A stretch of DNA of 64,000 nt from Patulibacter sp. SYSU D01012 (GCF_017916475.1 NZ_JAFMTB010000004.1:124001-188000), one strand, 5' to 3'. Shown: positions 6,858-15,578, numbered from the stretch's first letter. The notes: generated by a model from the letters alone, not told the origin. Numbers and translations: made by a program.

Positions 6858-8084
6858 TCAGCCCCCCGTGACCTTGGCCATGGCTTCGTACATCTGCTGT
6901 TCCTCGCTGGTCGAGAGGGACGGGTAGAGCTTGAGCCGCTTGCGGACGTCGTCCGGCGGGAAGATCAGCTCGTTCTCGGCGATCTCGGGATCGCTCTTCT
7001 CGAGGATCGGCCGGATGCCGTCGACCGGGCTGATGTAGTTGATGTACGCGCAGAGCTTCGCGGCGTTCTCCGGCTCGTACAGGAAGTTGAACATCGTCTC
7101 GGCCGCGTACGGGTGCGCGACCTCGGCCGGCAGCATCAGGTTGTCGGTGAACGTGATGCAGCCCTCCTCCGCGTACGCGAAGCGCAGGTTGGGGTTGTCG
7201 GCCTGCAGCTGGACCATGTCGCCGGAGTAGGCGAGCACGATCGAGACGTTGCCCTTCGTCAGGTCCGTCGTGAAGTCGTTGCCGGTGAAGCGGCGGAACT
7301 GGCCCTTCGCGTTCTGCTCGGCGATGAAGTCGATCGCCCCGAGCATGTCGTCGAGGGTCGCCTTCGCCGGGTCCTTGCCCTGCATGATCAGCACGGTCGA
7401 CGCACTGTCGTAGGGCTCGGTCAGCATCGTGACGCGGCCCTTGTGCTTCGGGTCGAAGAGCTCCTTGATCGAGCGGATCTCGCCGCCCGTCGCCCGGATG
7501 TCGTAGCCCAGGGAGACGGCGCCCGACTGGAAGGGCAGCGTGAACTGGCGCTTGGGGTCGTAGCCGATCGACCGCAGGTTGGGGACGAGGTTCTTCGCGT
7601 TGGGGACGTTCTTCTTGTCGTACGGCGAGACGAACCCGGAGCGCACCCACTTGGCCGCCATCGGGTCGGTGAGGACGACGATGTCGCGGCCGATGTCGCG
7701 GCCCTGCGTCAGCTGCTGGCGGACCTTGCCGAAGAACTCGTTGTTGTCGTTGATCTCCTCGACGTACTTGACCTTGCCGCCGTACTTCTTGTCGAAGGCC
7801 TTCAGGACGCTCTTGTCCATGTAGAGCGGCCAGTTCGAGAACGTCCAGCTGCCGATCGGCACCTTCGGGTGGTGGACCCGGGCGGCCTCGGCCTGCAGGG
7901 CCTGGACGTTCTTCGTGGCGGTGCCGGTGATGCCGCAGGCGGAGAGGACCGACCCGAGGCCCCCGGCCATCAGCATGGCGCCGGCGGAGCGGCCGAGGAA
8001 CGCGCGGCGGGAGCTGCGCGCCGACAGCGCGGCGTCCAGCGTCTCCTCGAGCGCGCGCTCGGCGCGGGCCCGGTCCTCACGCAC
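6858..8084 (-). CDS. potD: Polyamine-binding lipoprotein PotD (Tat type)
   Basis: A 408-residue extracellular solute-binding protein of the PotD/PotF family. Residues 24-31 hold a twin-arginine motif (SRRAFLGR), followed by a hydrophobic stretch and a lipobox ending in LSACG with Cys 50, so export by Tat and lipid anchoring are predicted. The mature part begins with GSWTFSNWPLYMDKSVLKAF and has the aromatic and acidic residues typical of polyamine pockets. The 23-residue charged stretch before the Tat motif is unusually long. The start overlaps the potA stop by 8 bases, so translation is coupled. It captures putrescine or spermidine for PotABC; which is preferred cannot be read. Confidence 0.92.
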   Translation of the reverse strand: MREDRARAERALEETLDAALSARSSRRAFLGRSAGAMLMAGGLGSVLSACGITGTATKNVQALQAEAARVHHPKVPIGSWTFSNWPLYMDKSVLKAFDKKYGGKVKYVEEINDNNEFFGKVRQQLTQGRDIGRDIVVLTDPMAAKWVRSGFVSPYDKKNVPNAKNLVPNLRSIGYDPKRQFTLPFQSGAVSLGYDIRATGGEIRSIKELFDPKHKGRVTMLTEPYDSASTVLIMQGKDPAKATLDDMLGAIDFIAEQNAKGQFRRFTGNDFTTDLTKGNVSIVLAYSGDMVQLQADNPNLRFAYAEEGCITFTDNLMLPAEVAHPYAAETMFNFLYEPENAAKLCAYINYISPVDGIRPILEKSDPEIAENELIFPPDDVRKRLKLYPSLSTSEEQQMYEAMAKVTGG

Positions 8085-9249
8085 CTTCGGTCTCCCCCTC
8101 GACGACGAACGTCTGGCGCGCGTCCCAGGACACCTGGACGTCGCGGCCCGGGCCGAACGTGCCGGCCGAGTTGCCGACGAGGTTGGGCTCGATGACCGTC
8201 AGGTCCTGGCCGCCCGCGGTGCGCAGGTGGTACTGGAGCGAGACGCCGAGGAACGTCGCCTGCAGGACCTTGGCCGGCAGGACGTTGTCCGTCTCGGGCG
8301 GCGTCTGGTCGGGGCCCCACAGACGCACCTTCTCGGGGCGCACGCCGACGCTGACCGGCTGACCGCCCTTCAGGTTCCACATGCGGTTGCGCAGCAGGCG
8401 CAGCGCGTGGCCGTCGTTCGTGCGGGCCGTGGCCCACTCGCCGTCGCCGGCCGCGTCGACGTCGACGCCGATCAGGTTCGAGGTGCCCAGGAAGTTGGCG
8501 ACGAACGGCGTCTCGGGCCGCTCGTACAGGTCCTCCGCGGAGCCGGCCTGCTCGATGGCGCCCTTGTTCATCACGGCGATGGTGTCGGCCATGCTCATGG
8601 CCTCCTCCTGGTCGTGCGTGACGTGCACGAAGGTGATGCCGATGTCCTGCTGGATGCGCTTGAGCTCGTCCTGGAGCTGGCGGCGCAGGCGCAGGTCGAG
8701 GGCGCCGAGCGGCTCGTCGAGGAGCAGGGCGCGGGGGCGGTTGACCAGGGCCCGGGCGAGCGCGACGCGCTGGGCCTGACCGCCGGAGAGCTGGCCGGGC
8801 TTGCGCTTGGCCAGGTGGCCGAGCTGCACGAGCTCGAGCATCTCGGCCGCGCGCTTGCGGGTCTCGTGCTTGTCGACGCCGCGGCGCTCCAGGCCGAACG
8901 CGACGTTCTTCTCGACCGTCAGGTGCGGGAAGAGCGCGTAGGACTGGAAGACCGTGTTGACCTCGCGCTTGTGCGGCGGCAGCTGCGTGACGTCCTTGCC
9001 GGCGAGCAGCACCCGGCCGGTCGTCGGCAGCTCGAAGCCGCCGATCATGCGCAGCGTCGTCGTCTTGCCGCAGCCGGACGGCCCCAGCAGCGCGTAGAAC
9101 TTGCCCTGCTCGATGACGAGCGAGAGGTCGCCGATCACGACGTGATCGCCGTAGCGCTTGTGGACGCGCTCGAGGCAGATGTCGCGCTCCTCGGGCGTGG
9201 CCGTGCCGGTGACGTTGCTCGCTTCGCTGGTCTCGGGGACCGTCGTCAT
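8077..9249 (-). CDS. potA: Spermidine/putrescine ABC transporter ATPase PotA
   Basis: A 390-residue ATPase and first gene of the importer operon. The nucleotide-binding domain has Walker A GPSGCGKTT (56-64), the Q-loop FQSYALFP, signature LSGGQAQR (154-161), Walker B RALLLDEP and the switch His in VTHDQEEAM. The last 130 residues form the TOBE regulatory domain (VGVRPEKVRLWG) typical of PotA. The ATG at 9249 has a strong GGAGG ribosome site. An in-frame extension to 9624 reads through low-complexity DNA and is not accepted. Confidence 0.95.
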   Translation of the reverse strand: MTTVPETSEASNVTGTATPEERDICLERVHKRYGDHVVIGDLSLVIEQGKFYALLGPSGCGKTTTLRMIGGFELPTTGRVLLAGKDVTQLPPHKREVNTVFQSYALFPHLTVEKNVAFGLERRGVDKHETRKRAAEMLELVQLGHLAKRKPGQLSGGQAQRVALARALVNRPRALLLDEPLGALDLRLRRQLQDELKRIQQDIGITFVHVTHDQEEAMSMADTIAVMNKGAIEQAGSAEDLYERPETPFVANFLGTSNLIGVDVDAAGDGEWATARTNDGHALRLLRNRMWNLKGGQPVSVGVRPEKVRLWGPDQTPPETDNVLPAKVLQATFLGVSLQYHLRTAGGQDLTVIEPNLVGNSAGTFGPGRDVQVSWDARQTFVVEGETEGA

Positions 9250-9591
9250 GTGACCTCCTCGGCGGGTGGGGCCGGTCGCTTGTGCGGACACCGGGAGCAT
9301 GAAGCGCCCCGCGGCGGCCGCGACCGGCCATGCGGATAAACCGACGGCGGCCCGACTGGACGCCGCCGGCGCCCGAGCCGGGCGGTTCGCGGTCGCGGGC
9401 CGGACAGGGCGTCCCAGGCTGCGCGGCGCGGGGCGACGCTCCGTCGCGCGGCCGGGTCGGCGCGCCGGCGCGGGCCGACGACGGGCGGCCGCGCAGCGGT
9501 GCGGTCGCGCGCCGCGGAGCCGCGGCGGCGCTTGGGTGACGACGATCACGGAGGCACCGTACTCCGGTCCCGACGGCGCGGGTGGCAAGGT

Positions 9592-9604
9592 GCGACACAC
9601 CGTC
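9592..9604 (+). promoter_or_regulatory. Polyamine-regulon site 1 (pot operon)
   Basis: GCGACA-CAC-CGTC, one of eight exact matches to GCGACA-N3-YGTC. It lies about 30 bases upstream of the candidate -10 box of the pot operon. Confidence 0.5.
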
Positions 9605-9609
9605 GTCCC

Positions 9610-9623
9610 TGATGGCGCCATCA
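9610..9623. promoter_or_regulatory. 14-bp perfect palindrome upstream of potA
   Basis: TGATGGCGCCATCA lies 6 bases from regulon site 1, a plausible second regulator site. No family can be named. Confidence 0.35.
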
Positions 9624-9669
9624 TCGACGCCCTGCCCGCGCGGGCGAGGCGTTCGCGCCGACTCGTCGG

Positions 9670-10038
9670 CTAGGCGGGCACGGTCGCCTGGTACACCTTG
9701 CGCAGCGTCTCGTGGACGCGCCAGACGGTGCGGTCGCCGGCCCGGAGCAGGCCGAGCGTCCCGGGCACCAGCTCGAACGTGGGGCCGCCCTCGACCTCGA
9801 CCGTGGCGCGGCCGGAGAGGACGACGAAGAGCTCGTCCGCCTCGACGTCGGTCGAGACGCCGGGCGTGTGCTGCCACACGCCGCGCTCGACGACCACCCC
9901 GCCGACCTCGGCGCGGTCCAGCTCGGCGTAGGCGACCTGCGGGTCGCCGGCGAGCACCTGCGCCGGGTCGAGCGGCGCGGCCTCGAGGGGCACCGCGGCG
10001 GGGTCGAGGGCCAGCGCGGTCAGGCGGTCGGGGGTCAC
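9670..10038 (-). CDS. Cupin domain protein of the polyamine cluster
   Basis: A 122-residue single-cupin protein of the short Cupin_3-like type. The barrel motifs run from GVVVERGVWQHTPGVSTDVEADELFVVLSG to the second motif around TFELVPGTLGLLRAGDRTVWRVHE, with glycine turns and His/Glu residues where a metal could bind. The GTG start at 10038 has GGAGA upstream. It follows a PuuB-like oxidase on the same strand (85-base gap); such pairs are common in polyamine and amine catabolic clusters. Its role, whether enzymatic or ligand binding, is unknown. Confidence 0.8.
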   Translation of the reverse strand: MTPDRLTALALDPAAVPLEAAPLDPAQVLAGDPQVAYAELDRAEVGGVVVERGVWQHTPGVSTDVEADELFVVLSGRATVEVEGGPTFELVPGTLGLLRAGDRTVWRVHETLRKVYQATVPA

Positions 10039-10123
10039 GGGGTCTCCGGAAGGGGTCGTGGGCGTGCGGGTCGTCCGCGCGGCGGCAGGGGGGCGCGCGG
10101 GCGGGCGCCGCGCGGCGCGTCGG

Positions 10124-11557
10124 TCAGGAGTCGAAGCCCAGGCCGAGCCGGTCGAGCGTGCGCAGCCACAGGCCGCGGCGGCCACCGTTGCGGTCGGCGG
10201 CGGCCAGCCGGTTGCGCGTCAGCCCGATGCCGACGGAGCGCAGCGGCTCGGGCGGGAACGGCAGCGGCTTCGTCCGCACGTACCGCAGCCGGGTGGCCTC
10301 GGTGTCGCGCCCGTCCGCCAGGTCGAGCGCCACGCGGGCGCCGAAGCGGGTGGCCCCCACGCCCAGGCCCGTGTAGCCCGCGGCGTACGCCACGCGTCCG
10401 GAGCAGGCGGTGCCGAAGAAGACGGAGAAGCGGCTGCAGGTGTCGATGGCGCCGCCCCAGCGGTGGCTGAAGCGCACGCCCTCGAGCTGCGGGAACTGGG
10501 TGAAGAAGTGCTGCGAGAGGCGGCCGAAGGTCTCGTCGTGGTCGTCGTGCTGCGGGCCGACGGGGCCGTTCCAGCGGTAGACGGCGTCGTAGCCGCCCCA
10601 CAGGATGCGGTCGTCCGCGGTCAGGCGGTAGTAGTGGAACTGGTTGGCCCAGTCGCCGATCCCCTGCCGCGCCTCCCAGCCGATGCTCGCGCGCTGCTCG
10701 GGGGTGAGCGGCTCCGTCATCAGCACGTAGTCGTAGACGGGCACGACGTAGCGGCGGATCTCGCGCAGCAGCGGCGGGAACGCGTTCGTCCCCAGGACGG
10801 CGCGGCGCGCGCGGACGCGGCCCTGCGCGCAGAGGATCTCGACGCCGTCGGCGGTCTCGCGCAGGTCGTGCGCGGCGGTGTGCTCGTGGATGCGGACGCC
10901 CGCGTCGAGCGCAGCGCGGCGCAGGCCGAGCGCGAGCTTGCCGGGGTGGACGAGCGACGCGCCGGTGCGGTCCCAGACGCCGCCGTGGAAGATCTCGGAG
11001 CGGACCTGCGCGCGCATGGCGTCGCGGTCCAGGACGACGGCCTCGTGGCCGAAGCGCCGCAGGAGCGCGGCCTCCTCCTCCAGCTCGTCGTCGTGCCCCG
11101 GCTCGATCGCGGCGGTCAGCTCGCCGGTGTGCTCGAGCTCGCAGTCGATGCCCAGCCGCTCGACGTCGGCGCACAGGCCGGCGTGGTTCTCCAGGCCCAG
11201 CCGCTCGAGGGCGGCGAGCTCGTCGGCGAAGCGCGCCTCGCCGTTGCCCAGGCCGTGGGTGAGCGAGGCGACGCAGAACCCGCCGTTGCGGCCCGATCCG
11301 CCGAAGCCGCAGGTCTCGCCCTCGAGCAGCACGACGTCGCGGTCGGGGTCGTCGCGCTTGGCGTGCAGCGCCGCCCACAGGCCGGTGAAGCCGCCGCCGA
11401 CGACGCACAGGTCGGCCGTCGTCTCGCCGCGGAGCGCCGGCTGCGGGTCCGGCAGCTCGACGCCGGACGCCGGGTCGAGCCAGAACGACCCGCGGACCGC
11501 GTCGGCGTAGGCCGCCCGGTGGGCGGCGGTCGGCGGGGTGCGCGGCCAGGGGCTCAT
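10124..11557 (-). CDS. FAD-dependent amine oxidase, PuuB-like (copy 1)
   Basis: A 477-residue DAO-family flavoprotein resembling gamma-glutamylputrescine oxidase. The FAD-binding motif TADLCVVGGGFTGLWAALHA starts near residue 47, followed by the GFGGSGRNGGF loop typical of PuuB/OrdL proteins and a C-terminal AAGYTGLGVGATRFGARVALDL FAD-closing motif. It should oxidise a primary amine to an aldehyde with H2O2 release. No PuuA glutamylputrescine synthetase is in the window, so the true substrate is open. The ATG at 11557 has TACCGT 9 bases upstream. The divergent partner is aguB, with three regulon sites between them. Confidence 0.85.
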   Translation of the reverse strand: MSPWPRTPPTAAHRAAYADAVRGSFWLDPASGVELPDPQPALRGETTADLCVVGGGFTGLWAALHAKRDDPDRDVVLLEGETCGFGGSGRNGGFCVASLTHGLGNGEARFADELAALERLGLENHAGLCADVERLGIDCELEHTGELTAAIEPGHDDELEEEAALLRRFGHEAVVLDRDAMRAQVRSEIFHGGVWDRTGASLVHPGKLALGLRRAALDAGVRIHEHTAAHDLRETADGVEILCAQGRVRARRAVLGTNAFPPLLREIRRYVVPVYDYVLMTEPLTPEQRASIGWEARQGIGDWANQFHYYRLTADDRILWGGYDAVYRWNGPVGPQHDDHDETFGRLSQHFFTQFPQLEGVRFSHRWGGAIDTCSRFSVFFGTACSGRVAYAAGYTGLGVGATRFGARVALDLADGRDTEATRLRYVRTKPLPFPPEPLRSVGIGLTRNRLAAADRNGGRRGLWLRTLDRLGLGFDS

Positions 11558-11566
11558 CGCGGCCGA

Positions 11567-11572
11567 ACGGTA
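11567..11572 (-). promoter_or_regulatory. -10 box of PuuB-like gene
   Basis: TACCGT on the minus strand, 9 bases before the ATG at 11557. Regulon site 2 (11579-11591) lies between it and the expected -35, a position that suggests repression of this promoter. Confidence 0.5.
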
Positions 11573-11578
11573 TCCGGC

Positions 11579-11647
11579 GCGACAGCCCGTCTGTCCAACC
11601 TGCGACACCGCGTCGCCGCGGGGCCGGGCGGACGGACGTCCTGTCGC
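11579..11647. promoter_or_regulatory. Polyamine-regulon sites 2-4 between puuB-like gene and aguB
   Basis: Three exact GCGACA-N3-YGTC sites: 11579-11591 (GCC spacer), 11602-11614 (CCG spacer), and 11635-11647 on the opposite strand (GGA spacer). Sites 3 and 4 also form an 11-base perfect inverted repeat (AACCTGCGACA / TGTCGCAGGTT). The first two are 23 bases apart, about two helical turns. Confidence 0.65.
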
Positions 11648-11653
11648 AGGTTC

Positions 11654-11682
11654 TGGACGTGGCGCACACGTGGCCTTACGCT
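11654..11682 (+). promoter_or_regulatory. aguB promoter
   Basis: TGGACG (11654-11659) and TACGCT (11677-11682) are spaced 17 bases apart and end 9 bases before the aguB ATG. Regulon site 4 sits just upstream of the -35, an activator-like position. Confidence 0.6.
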
Positions 11683-11691
11683 TTTTCAACC

Positions 11692-12693
11692 ATGCGCGTC
11701 ATCACCGCTCCCGCCCTGCCGCCGTCCCTGGCCCGCGTCCACGAGCCCCAGCGCCCCCCGCTGCGGGTCGGCGCGGTGCAGGTGGCCTGGCACGAGGACG
11801 CCGCCGAGCACCGCGCCGCGCTCGACGAGGGCATCCGCCTGGCCGCCGAGGCCGGCGCCAAGGTCGTCTTCCTGCAGGAGCTGACGATGACGCGCTACTT
11901 CGCCGACGTCCGGCCCGAGGGCGCGCCGGACGCCACGGCCGAGGACCTGCCCGGCGGCCCGACGCACCGGTTCGCCGTCGAGGCGGCGCAGAAGCACGGC
12001 GTGCACGTGCACGCCTCCGTCTTCGAGAAGGCGCCGGGCGAGGACAGCCGCGGCTTCAACACCGCGTTCCTCGTCTCGCCCGCCGGCGAGCTGCTCGCCC
12101 GCACGCGCAAGCTGCACATCCCCGTCACGGCCGGCTACTACGAGGACGAGTACTTCCGCCCGGGGACCGCCGACGACGGCAACCCGTACCCGGTCGTCGA
12201 GCTCGGGCAGGAGCTCTCGGACGCCCACGTCGGGCTGCCGACCTGCTGGGACCAGTGGTTCCCCGAGGTCGCGCGCGCGTATTCGCTGCAGGGCGCCGAG
12301 ATCGTCGTCTACCCCACGGCCATCGGCTCCGAGCCCGACCATCCCGACTTCGACACGCAGCCGCTGTGGCAGCAGGTCATCGTCGCCAACGGCATCAGCA
12401 ACGGCACGTTCATGGTCGTCGTCAACCGCATCGGCGACGAGCGCGTCACGCACGCGGACGGCACCGTCACCGGCAACGTCTTCTACGGCTCGTCGTTCGT
12501 CTCGGACCCGTACGGCCGCGTGCTCGTGCAGGCGCCGCGCGACGAGGCCGCCGTCCTGGTCGCCGACCTGGACCTGGACCAGCGCCGCGACTGGCTCGAC
12601 CTGTTCCCGTTCCTCGGGACCCGCCGCCCGGACACGTACGGCCCGCTGACGGCGCCCGTGGCCCAGCCCGCCGGGAAGGCGGCGCAGGGGTGA
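11692..12693 (+). CDS. aguB: N-carbamoylputrescine amidase AguB
   Basis: A 333-residue nitrilase-superfamily enzyme that hydrolyses N-carbamoylputrescine to putrescine, CO2 and ammonia. The Glu-Lys-Cys triad is visible: Glu 63 in FLQELTM, Lys 140 in RKLHIP and Cys 185 in LPTCWDQWFPE. The last motif and the DQWFPE context are typical of the carbamoylputrescine branch. The ATG at 11692 sits 9 bases after a TACGCT -10 box. It overlaps the next gene, agmatine deiminase, by GTGA, giving the two-step agmatine to putrescine pathway in one coupled transcript. Length is slightly above the usual 290-300 because of an N-terminal extension of about 20 residues. Confidence 0.93.
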   Translation: MRVITAPALPPSLARVHEPQRPPLRVGAVQVAWHEDAAEHRAALDEGIRLAAEAGAKVVFLQELTMTRYFADVRPEGAPDATAEDLPGGPTHRFAVEAAQKHGVHVHASVFEKAPGEDSRGFNTAFLVSPAGELLARTRKLHIPVTAGYYEDEYFRPGTADDGNPYPVVELGQELSDAHVGLPTCWDQWFPEVARAYSLQGAEIVVYPTAIGSEPDHPDFDTQPLWQQVIVANGISNGTFMVVVNRIGDERVTHADGTVTGNVFYGSSFVSDPYGRVLVQAPRDEAAVLVADLDLDQRRDWLDLFPFLGTRRPDTYGPLTAPVAQPAGKAAQG

Positions 12694-13736
12694 GCGCCGG
12701 GCCGGCGGGCGCGCCCGCCTGGCGGATGCCCGCGGAGTGGGCGCCGCACGAGCGCACCTGGATGGCGTGGCCGTCGTCGGGCTACACGCTCGGCGAGACG
12801 GAGGCGGACGCCGAGGAGGCCCGCGACGCCTGGGCGGCGGTCGCCCGCGCCGTCGCGCGCTTCGAGCCGGTGACGATGGTCGTCGACCCCGCCGCGGCCG
12901 AGCTGGCGGCGGCGCGGCTGGGCGACGCCGTCGAGCTGGTCGTGCAGCCGCTCGACGACGCGTGGATCCGCGACATGGGCCCGACGTTCGTCCTGGGCGA
13001 CGGCGGCGAGCTCGGCGCGGTGGACTGGGTGTTCAACGGCTGGGGTGCCCAGGCGTGGGCGTCCTGGGAGCGCGACGCCCGCGTGGCGGCGGCCGTGGCC
13101 GAGCGCGCCGGCGCGACCCGGGTGACCACCGAGATGGTCAACGAGGGCGGCGGCATCCACGTCGACGGCGAGGGCACGATCCTCGTCACCCGCACCGTCC
13201 AGCTCGACGAGGGCCGCAACCCGGGCTGGGACGCCGCGCGCGTCGAGGACGAGCTGCGCCGCACGCTCGGCGCCCGGAAGGTCGTCTGGGTGCCGCGCGG
13301 GCTGACCCGCGACTACGAGGAGTTCGGCACCCGCGGGCACGTCGACATCGTCGCCACGTTCGCGTCGCCCGGCGTCGTCCTCGTCCACGACCAGCAGGAC
13401 CCCCGCCACCCCGACCACGCGGTCAGCCGCGAGGTCATGGCGCTCCTGGCGGACACGACGGACGCGCGCGGCCGCCGGCTCGAGGTGATCCCCGTTCCCG
13501 CCCCCGCGCTGCTCGAGGACGAGGAGGGGCCGGTCGACTACAGCTACATCAACCACCTCGTCGTCAACGGCGGCGTGATCTTGTGCGCCTTCGGCGAGCC
13601 CGAGGCCGACGAGCGCGCGAAGGCGATCATGGAGCGCGCCTACCCGGGCCGCGAGGTCGTCCTGGTCGACGCCCGCCCGCTCTTCGCGCGCGGCGGCGGC
13701 ATCCACTGCATCACCCAGCAGCAGCCGCGGGCCTGA
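12690..13736 (+). CDS. aguA: Agmatine deiminase AguA
   Basis: A 348-residue enzyme of the peptidyl-arginine-deiminase-like superfamily converting agmatine to N-carbamoylputrescine and ammonia. Start RMPAEWAPHERTWMAWP is family-typical. Catalytic residues are visible in DAWIRDMGPTFV (Asp), NEGGGIHVDGEG (Glu/His), GHVDIVATF (His/Asp) and the nucleophilic Cys 340 in GGGIHCITQQQP. The GTG start at 12690 overlaps the aguB stop. Downstream is a strong hairpin at 13756-13783, so aguBA is a two-gene operon. Together with the importer and oxidases it feeds putrescine catabolism. Confidence 0.95.
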   Translation: MSAGPAGAPAWRMPAEWAPHERTWMAWPSSGYTLGETEADAEEARDAWAAVARAVARFEPVTMVVDPAAAELAAARLGDAVELVVQPLDDAWIRDMGPTFVLGDGGELGAVDWVFNGWGAQAWASWERDARVAAAVAERAGATRVTTEMVNEGGGIHVDGEGTILVTRTVQLDEGRNPGWDAARVEDELRRTLGARKVVWVPRGLTRDYEEFGTRGHVDIVATFASPGVVLVHDQQDPRHPDHAVSREVMALLADTTDARGRRLEVIPVPAPALLEDEEGPVDYSYINHLVVNGGVILCAFGEPEADERAKAIMERAYPGREVVLVDARPLFARGGGIHCITQQQPRA

Positions 13737-13755
13737 GCGGGGCTCGCGGCGGACG

Positions 13756-13783
13756 CGCCGCTCGCGGACGGCCGCGAGCGGCG
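13756..13783 (+). terminator. Terminator after aguA
   Basis: A 12-base perfect stem with loop ACGG lies 20 bases after the aguA stop. Confidence 0.7.
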
Positions 13784-13850
13784 ACCGATGCCGGTGTACG
13801 GTGCAGGGCGTCCCCGCCGCGCCGCGGCGCCCCGCACCGCCAGGAGCCGC

Positions 13851-15269
13851 ATGCCCCGCCCCGTCCGCGTCCGTCGGCGCCCCGTTCCCGCGCCCGCAGC
13901 CGCCACCGTCCTGATCGCGACGGCCGCCGTCGCCGCCCTCGCGACGCCAGCGCACGCCGACGTCGCGCAGCTGCGCGTCACCGAGCCCGGCGACCCGACC
14001 GAGCTCAGCACCGTGCTCATCGCCGTGTCGACCCCGGCCGGCGCCACGCGGACGCTGCCGCCGCTGTCCTTCGCCGGGCGCCCGGGCGGCGTGGTGCCCT
14101 CGCCCGACGGCCGCCTCCTCGTCCTCCTGCCCGAGCAGGACGACGACGACGGCATCGCCCTGCTCGTGCCGACCGCCGGCGGGCCCGCGCGGCCGCTGGC
14201 CACGCCCCCTGGCGTCACGGTCGCGCCGCCGTGGTCGCACGTCTCCTGGTCCGTCGACGGCACCGAGGTGCTGGTGGGCAACGCGCCGCGCGTGGTGCCG
14301 CCGCCCGGTGTCGCCGCGGACGCGCCCGAGGCCCGCGACGGCACGCTCTCGTGGACGGCGCTGCGGTGCCCGATCGCGACCGCCGCGTGCGCCGAGCTGC
14401 CGGGACCGGCCGGCGAGGCGGTCGGGGTGCCCGGGGGCGCGCTCGTCAGCTCGTCGGTCCTGTCGCTGCTCCCGGCGGAGTACGTGTTCGCGGGCATCGG
14501 CGACACGCCGGTCCCCACGTGGGTGCGGCCGAGGAGCGCCTGGGGCCGCCTGATCCGCGGCATCCACAGCGACCCGCGCGTGGCGGCGACCCACCTGGAG
14601 GGCCCCGCGCCGCGGACCGTCGCCGGGGTCACGCGCGCGGCGGCCGCCGGGCTGCCCGTCACCATGGGGCTCGTCGGCGGCCCGTCCGGCGCGGTGGGCT
14701 ACCGCTACGGGTTCCGGACCACCATGCGGCGGCGTGCGGGCCGCATCCGGCTGGACACCCACGAGTCGGGGCCGCGGCTGCTGACCGTCGCGGCCGACGG
14801 CAGCGCCCGCGTGACCGCCCTGCCCCGGATCCGGGTCACGCGGCGCGACCTGCACGTGGACGTGCCCCGCCGACCGCAGCGATTCCGCTTCGTCCCCGCG
14901 CTGGGCCTGCCCGACGGGCGCGGCTGGCTGGGCTACGCCGACCTGCGGCCGGAGGGCCTGGTGCCGCGGGGGCCGGTCCTGGCGGCGCTGGGGGTCGACG
15001 GCCGCGCCCGCGCGCTACGGGTGGGAGGCCGCGCCGCCACGGCGCGCACGATCGTCCGTGCGGCCCGCCGCGCCCCGCGCTTCGCGTACGTGGAGGACAT
15101 GACGCTGGCGGGCTACGAGCGCGCGACGGGCCGGGTCGTCGTGCACATCCGGCTGGGACGCTCCGGGCGGGACGGCGCGCCGGACGACTTCGACGTGACG
15201 GCGCGCCTGCCGCTCGACGGCGGCGGCCGCCCCACCCTCTCGCGCGGGGCGGCGGACGCCGCCTGGTGA
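13851..15269 (+). CDS. Secreted beta-propeller-like protein, function unknown
   Basis: A 472-residue protein with a Sec-type signal: basic RPVRVRRRP, then a hydrophobic Ala/Val stretch ending near THADV-like TPAHADV (residues about 35-42). The mature part contains WD40/TolB-like phrases (VVPSPDGRLLVLLP, VSWSVDGTEVLVGN) and repeated strand-turn patterns, so a partial propeller is likely. No catalytic motif is recognised. The ATG at 13851 is preceded by AGGAG, which decides against the ATG at 13788. Base use is normal for the region. It lies between the aguA terminator and a small membrane protein gene. Confidence 0.7.
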   Translation: MPRPVRVRRRPVPAPAAATVLIATAAVAALATPAHADVAQLRVTEPGDPTELSTVLIAVSTPAGATRTLPPLSFAGRPGGVVPSPDGRLLVLLPEQDDDDGIALLVPTAGGPARPLATPPGVTVAPPWSHVSWSVDGTEVLVGNAPRVVPPPGVAADAPEARDGTLSWTALRCPIATAACAELPGPAGEAVGVPGGALVSSSVLSLLPAEYVFAGIGDTPVPTWVRPRSAWGRLIRGIHSDPRVAATHLEGPAPRTVAGVTRAAAAGLPVTMGLVGGPSGAVGYRYGFRTTMRRRAGRIRLDTHESGPRLLTVAADGSARVTALPRIRVTRRDLHVDVPRRPQRFRFVPALGLPDGRGWLGYADLRPEGLVPRGPVLAALGVDGRARALRVGGRAATARTIVRAARRAPRFAYVEDMTLAGYERATGRVVVHIRLGRSGRDGAPDDFDVTARLPLDGGGRPTLSRGAADAAW

Positions 15270-15343
15270 CCGCCGGGCCCTTCCGTCCTCGCGCGGGCCG
15301 CGATACGGTCGCTCCCACCCGTCCGCGAGGAAGGATCCGCCCC

Positions 15344-15514
15344 GTGCCCTCCACCCTCCGTCTGATCGCCGCCGCCGTCGCGCTCGTCGCCGTCGCCGCC
15401 GTCGCCGTCCTGTCGAGCGTCGAGCGGGCCCTGCCGCTCGTCGTCGTGGCGCTCGTCGCGCTCCTCGCCCCCGTGCCGACCGTGCGGCGCGGAACGGGGC
15501 GCACCACCCGCTGA
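15344..15514 (+). CDS. Small two-helix membrane protein
   Basis: A 56-residue ORF starting at GTG 15344 with a good GAGGAAGGA site. Two hydrophobic segments, LIAAAVALVAVAAVAVL (about 7-23) and LPLVVVALVALLAPV (about 30-44), are followed by a basic tail RRGTGRTTR. It is presumably an inner-membrane protein; no family is recognised. The third-position GC bias and the ribosome site argue that it is real. Confidence 0.55.
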   Translation: MPSTLRLIAAAVALVAVAAVAVLSSVERALPLVVVALVALLAPVPTVRRGTGRTTR

Positions 15515-15578
15515 CGCGGGATGACGCCCCCGCGGCGGTCGCCGCGCGCCGCGGGCGCCCGCCGGACGGCGGCCCGGC

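Larger units (their letters stand above)
9250..9669. other. Long leader/control region of pot operon
   Basis: 420 bases without a convincing gene. It holds one GCGACA-N3-CGTC site (9592-9604), a perfect 14-base palindrome TGATGGCGCCATCA (9610-9623) and, on the minus strand, a possible -10 TACGGT at 9558-9563. Transcription from there would give a leader of about 300 bases before potA. A plus-strand ORF here is Arg/Ala-rich junk. Confidence 0.5.

Noticed and set aside
9266-9673. Plus-strand ORF in the pot leader
   Set aside because: Arg/Ala/Gly-rich, no ribosome site, no recognisable domain; the region holds regulatory dyads.
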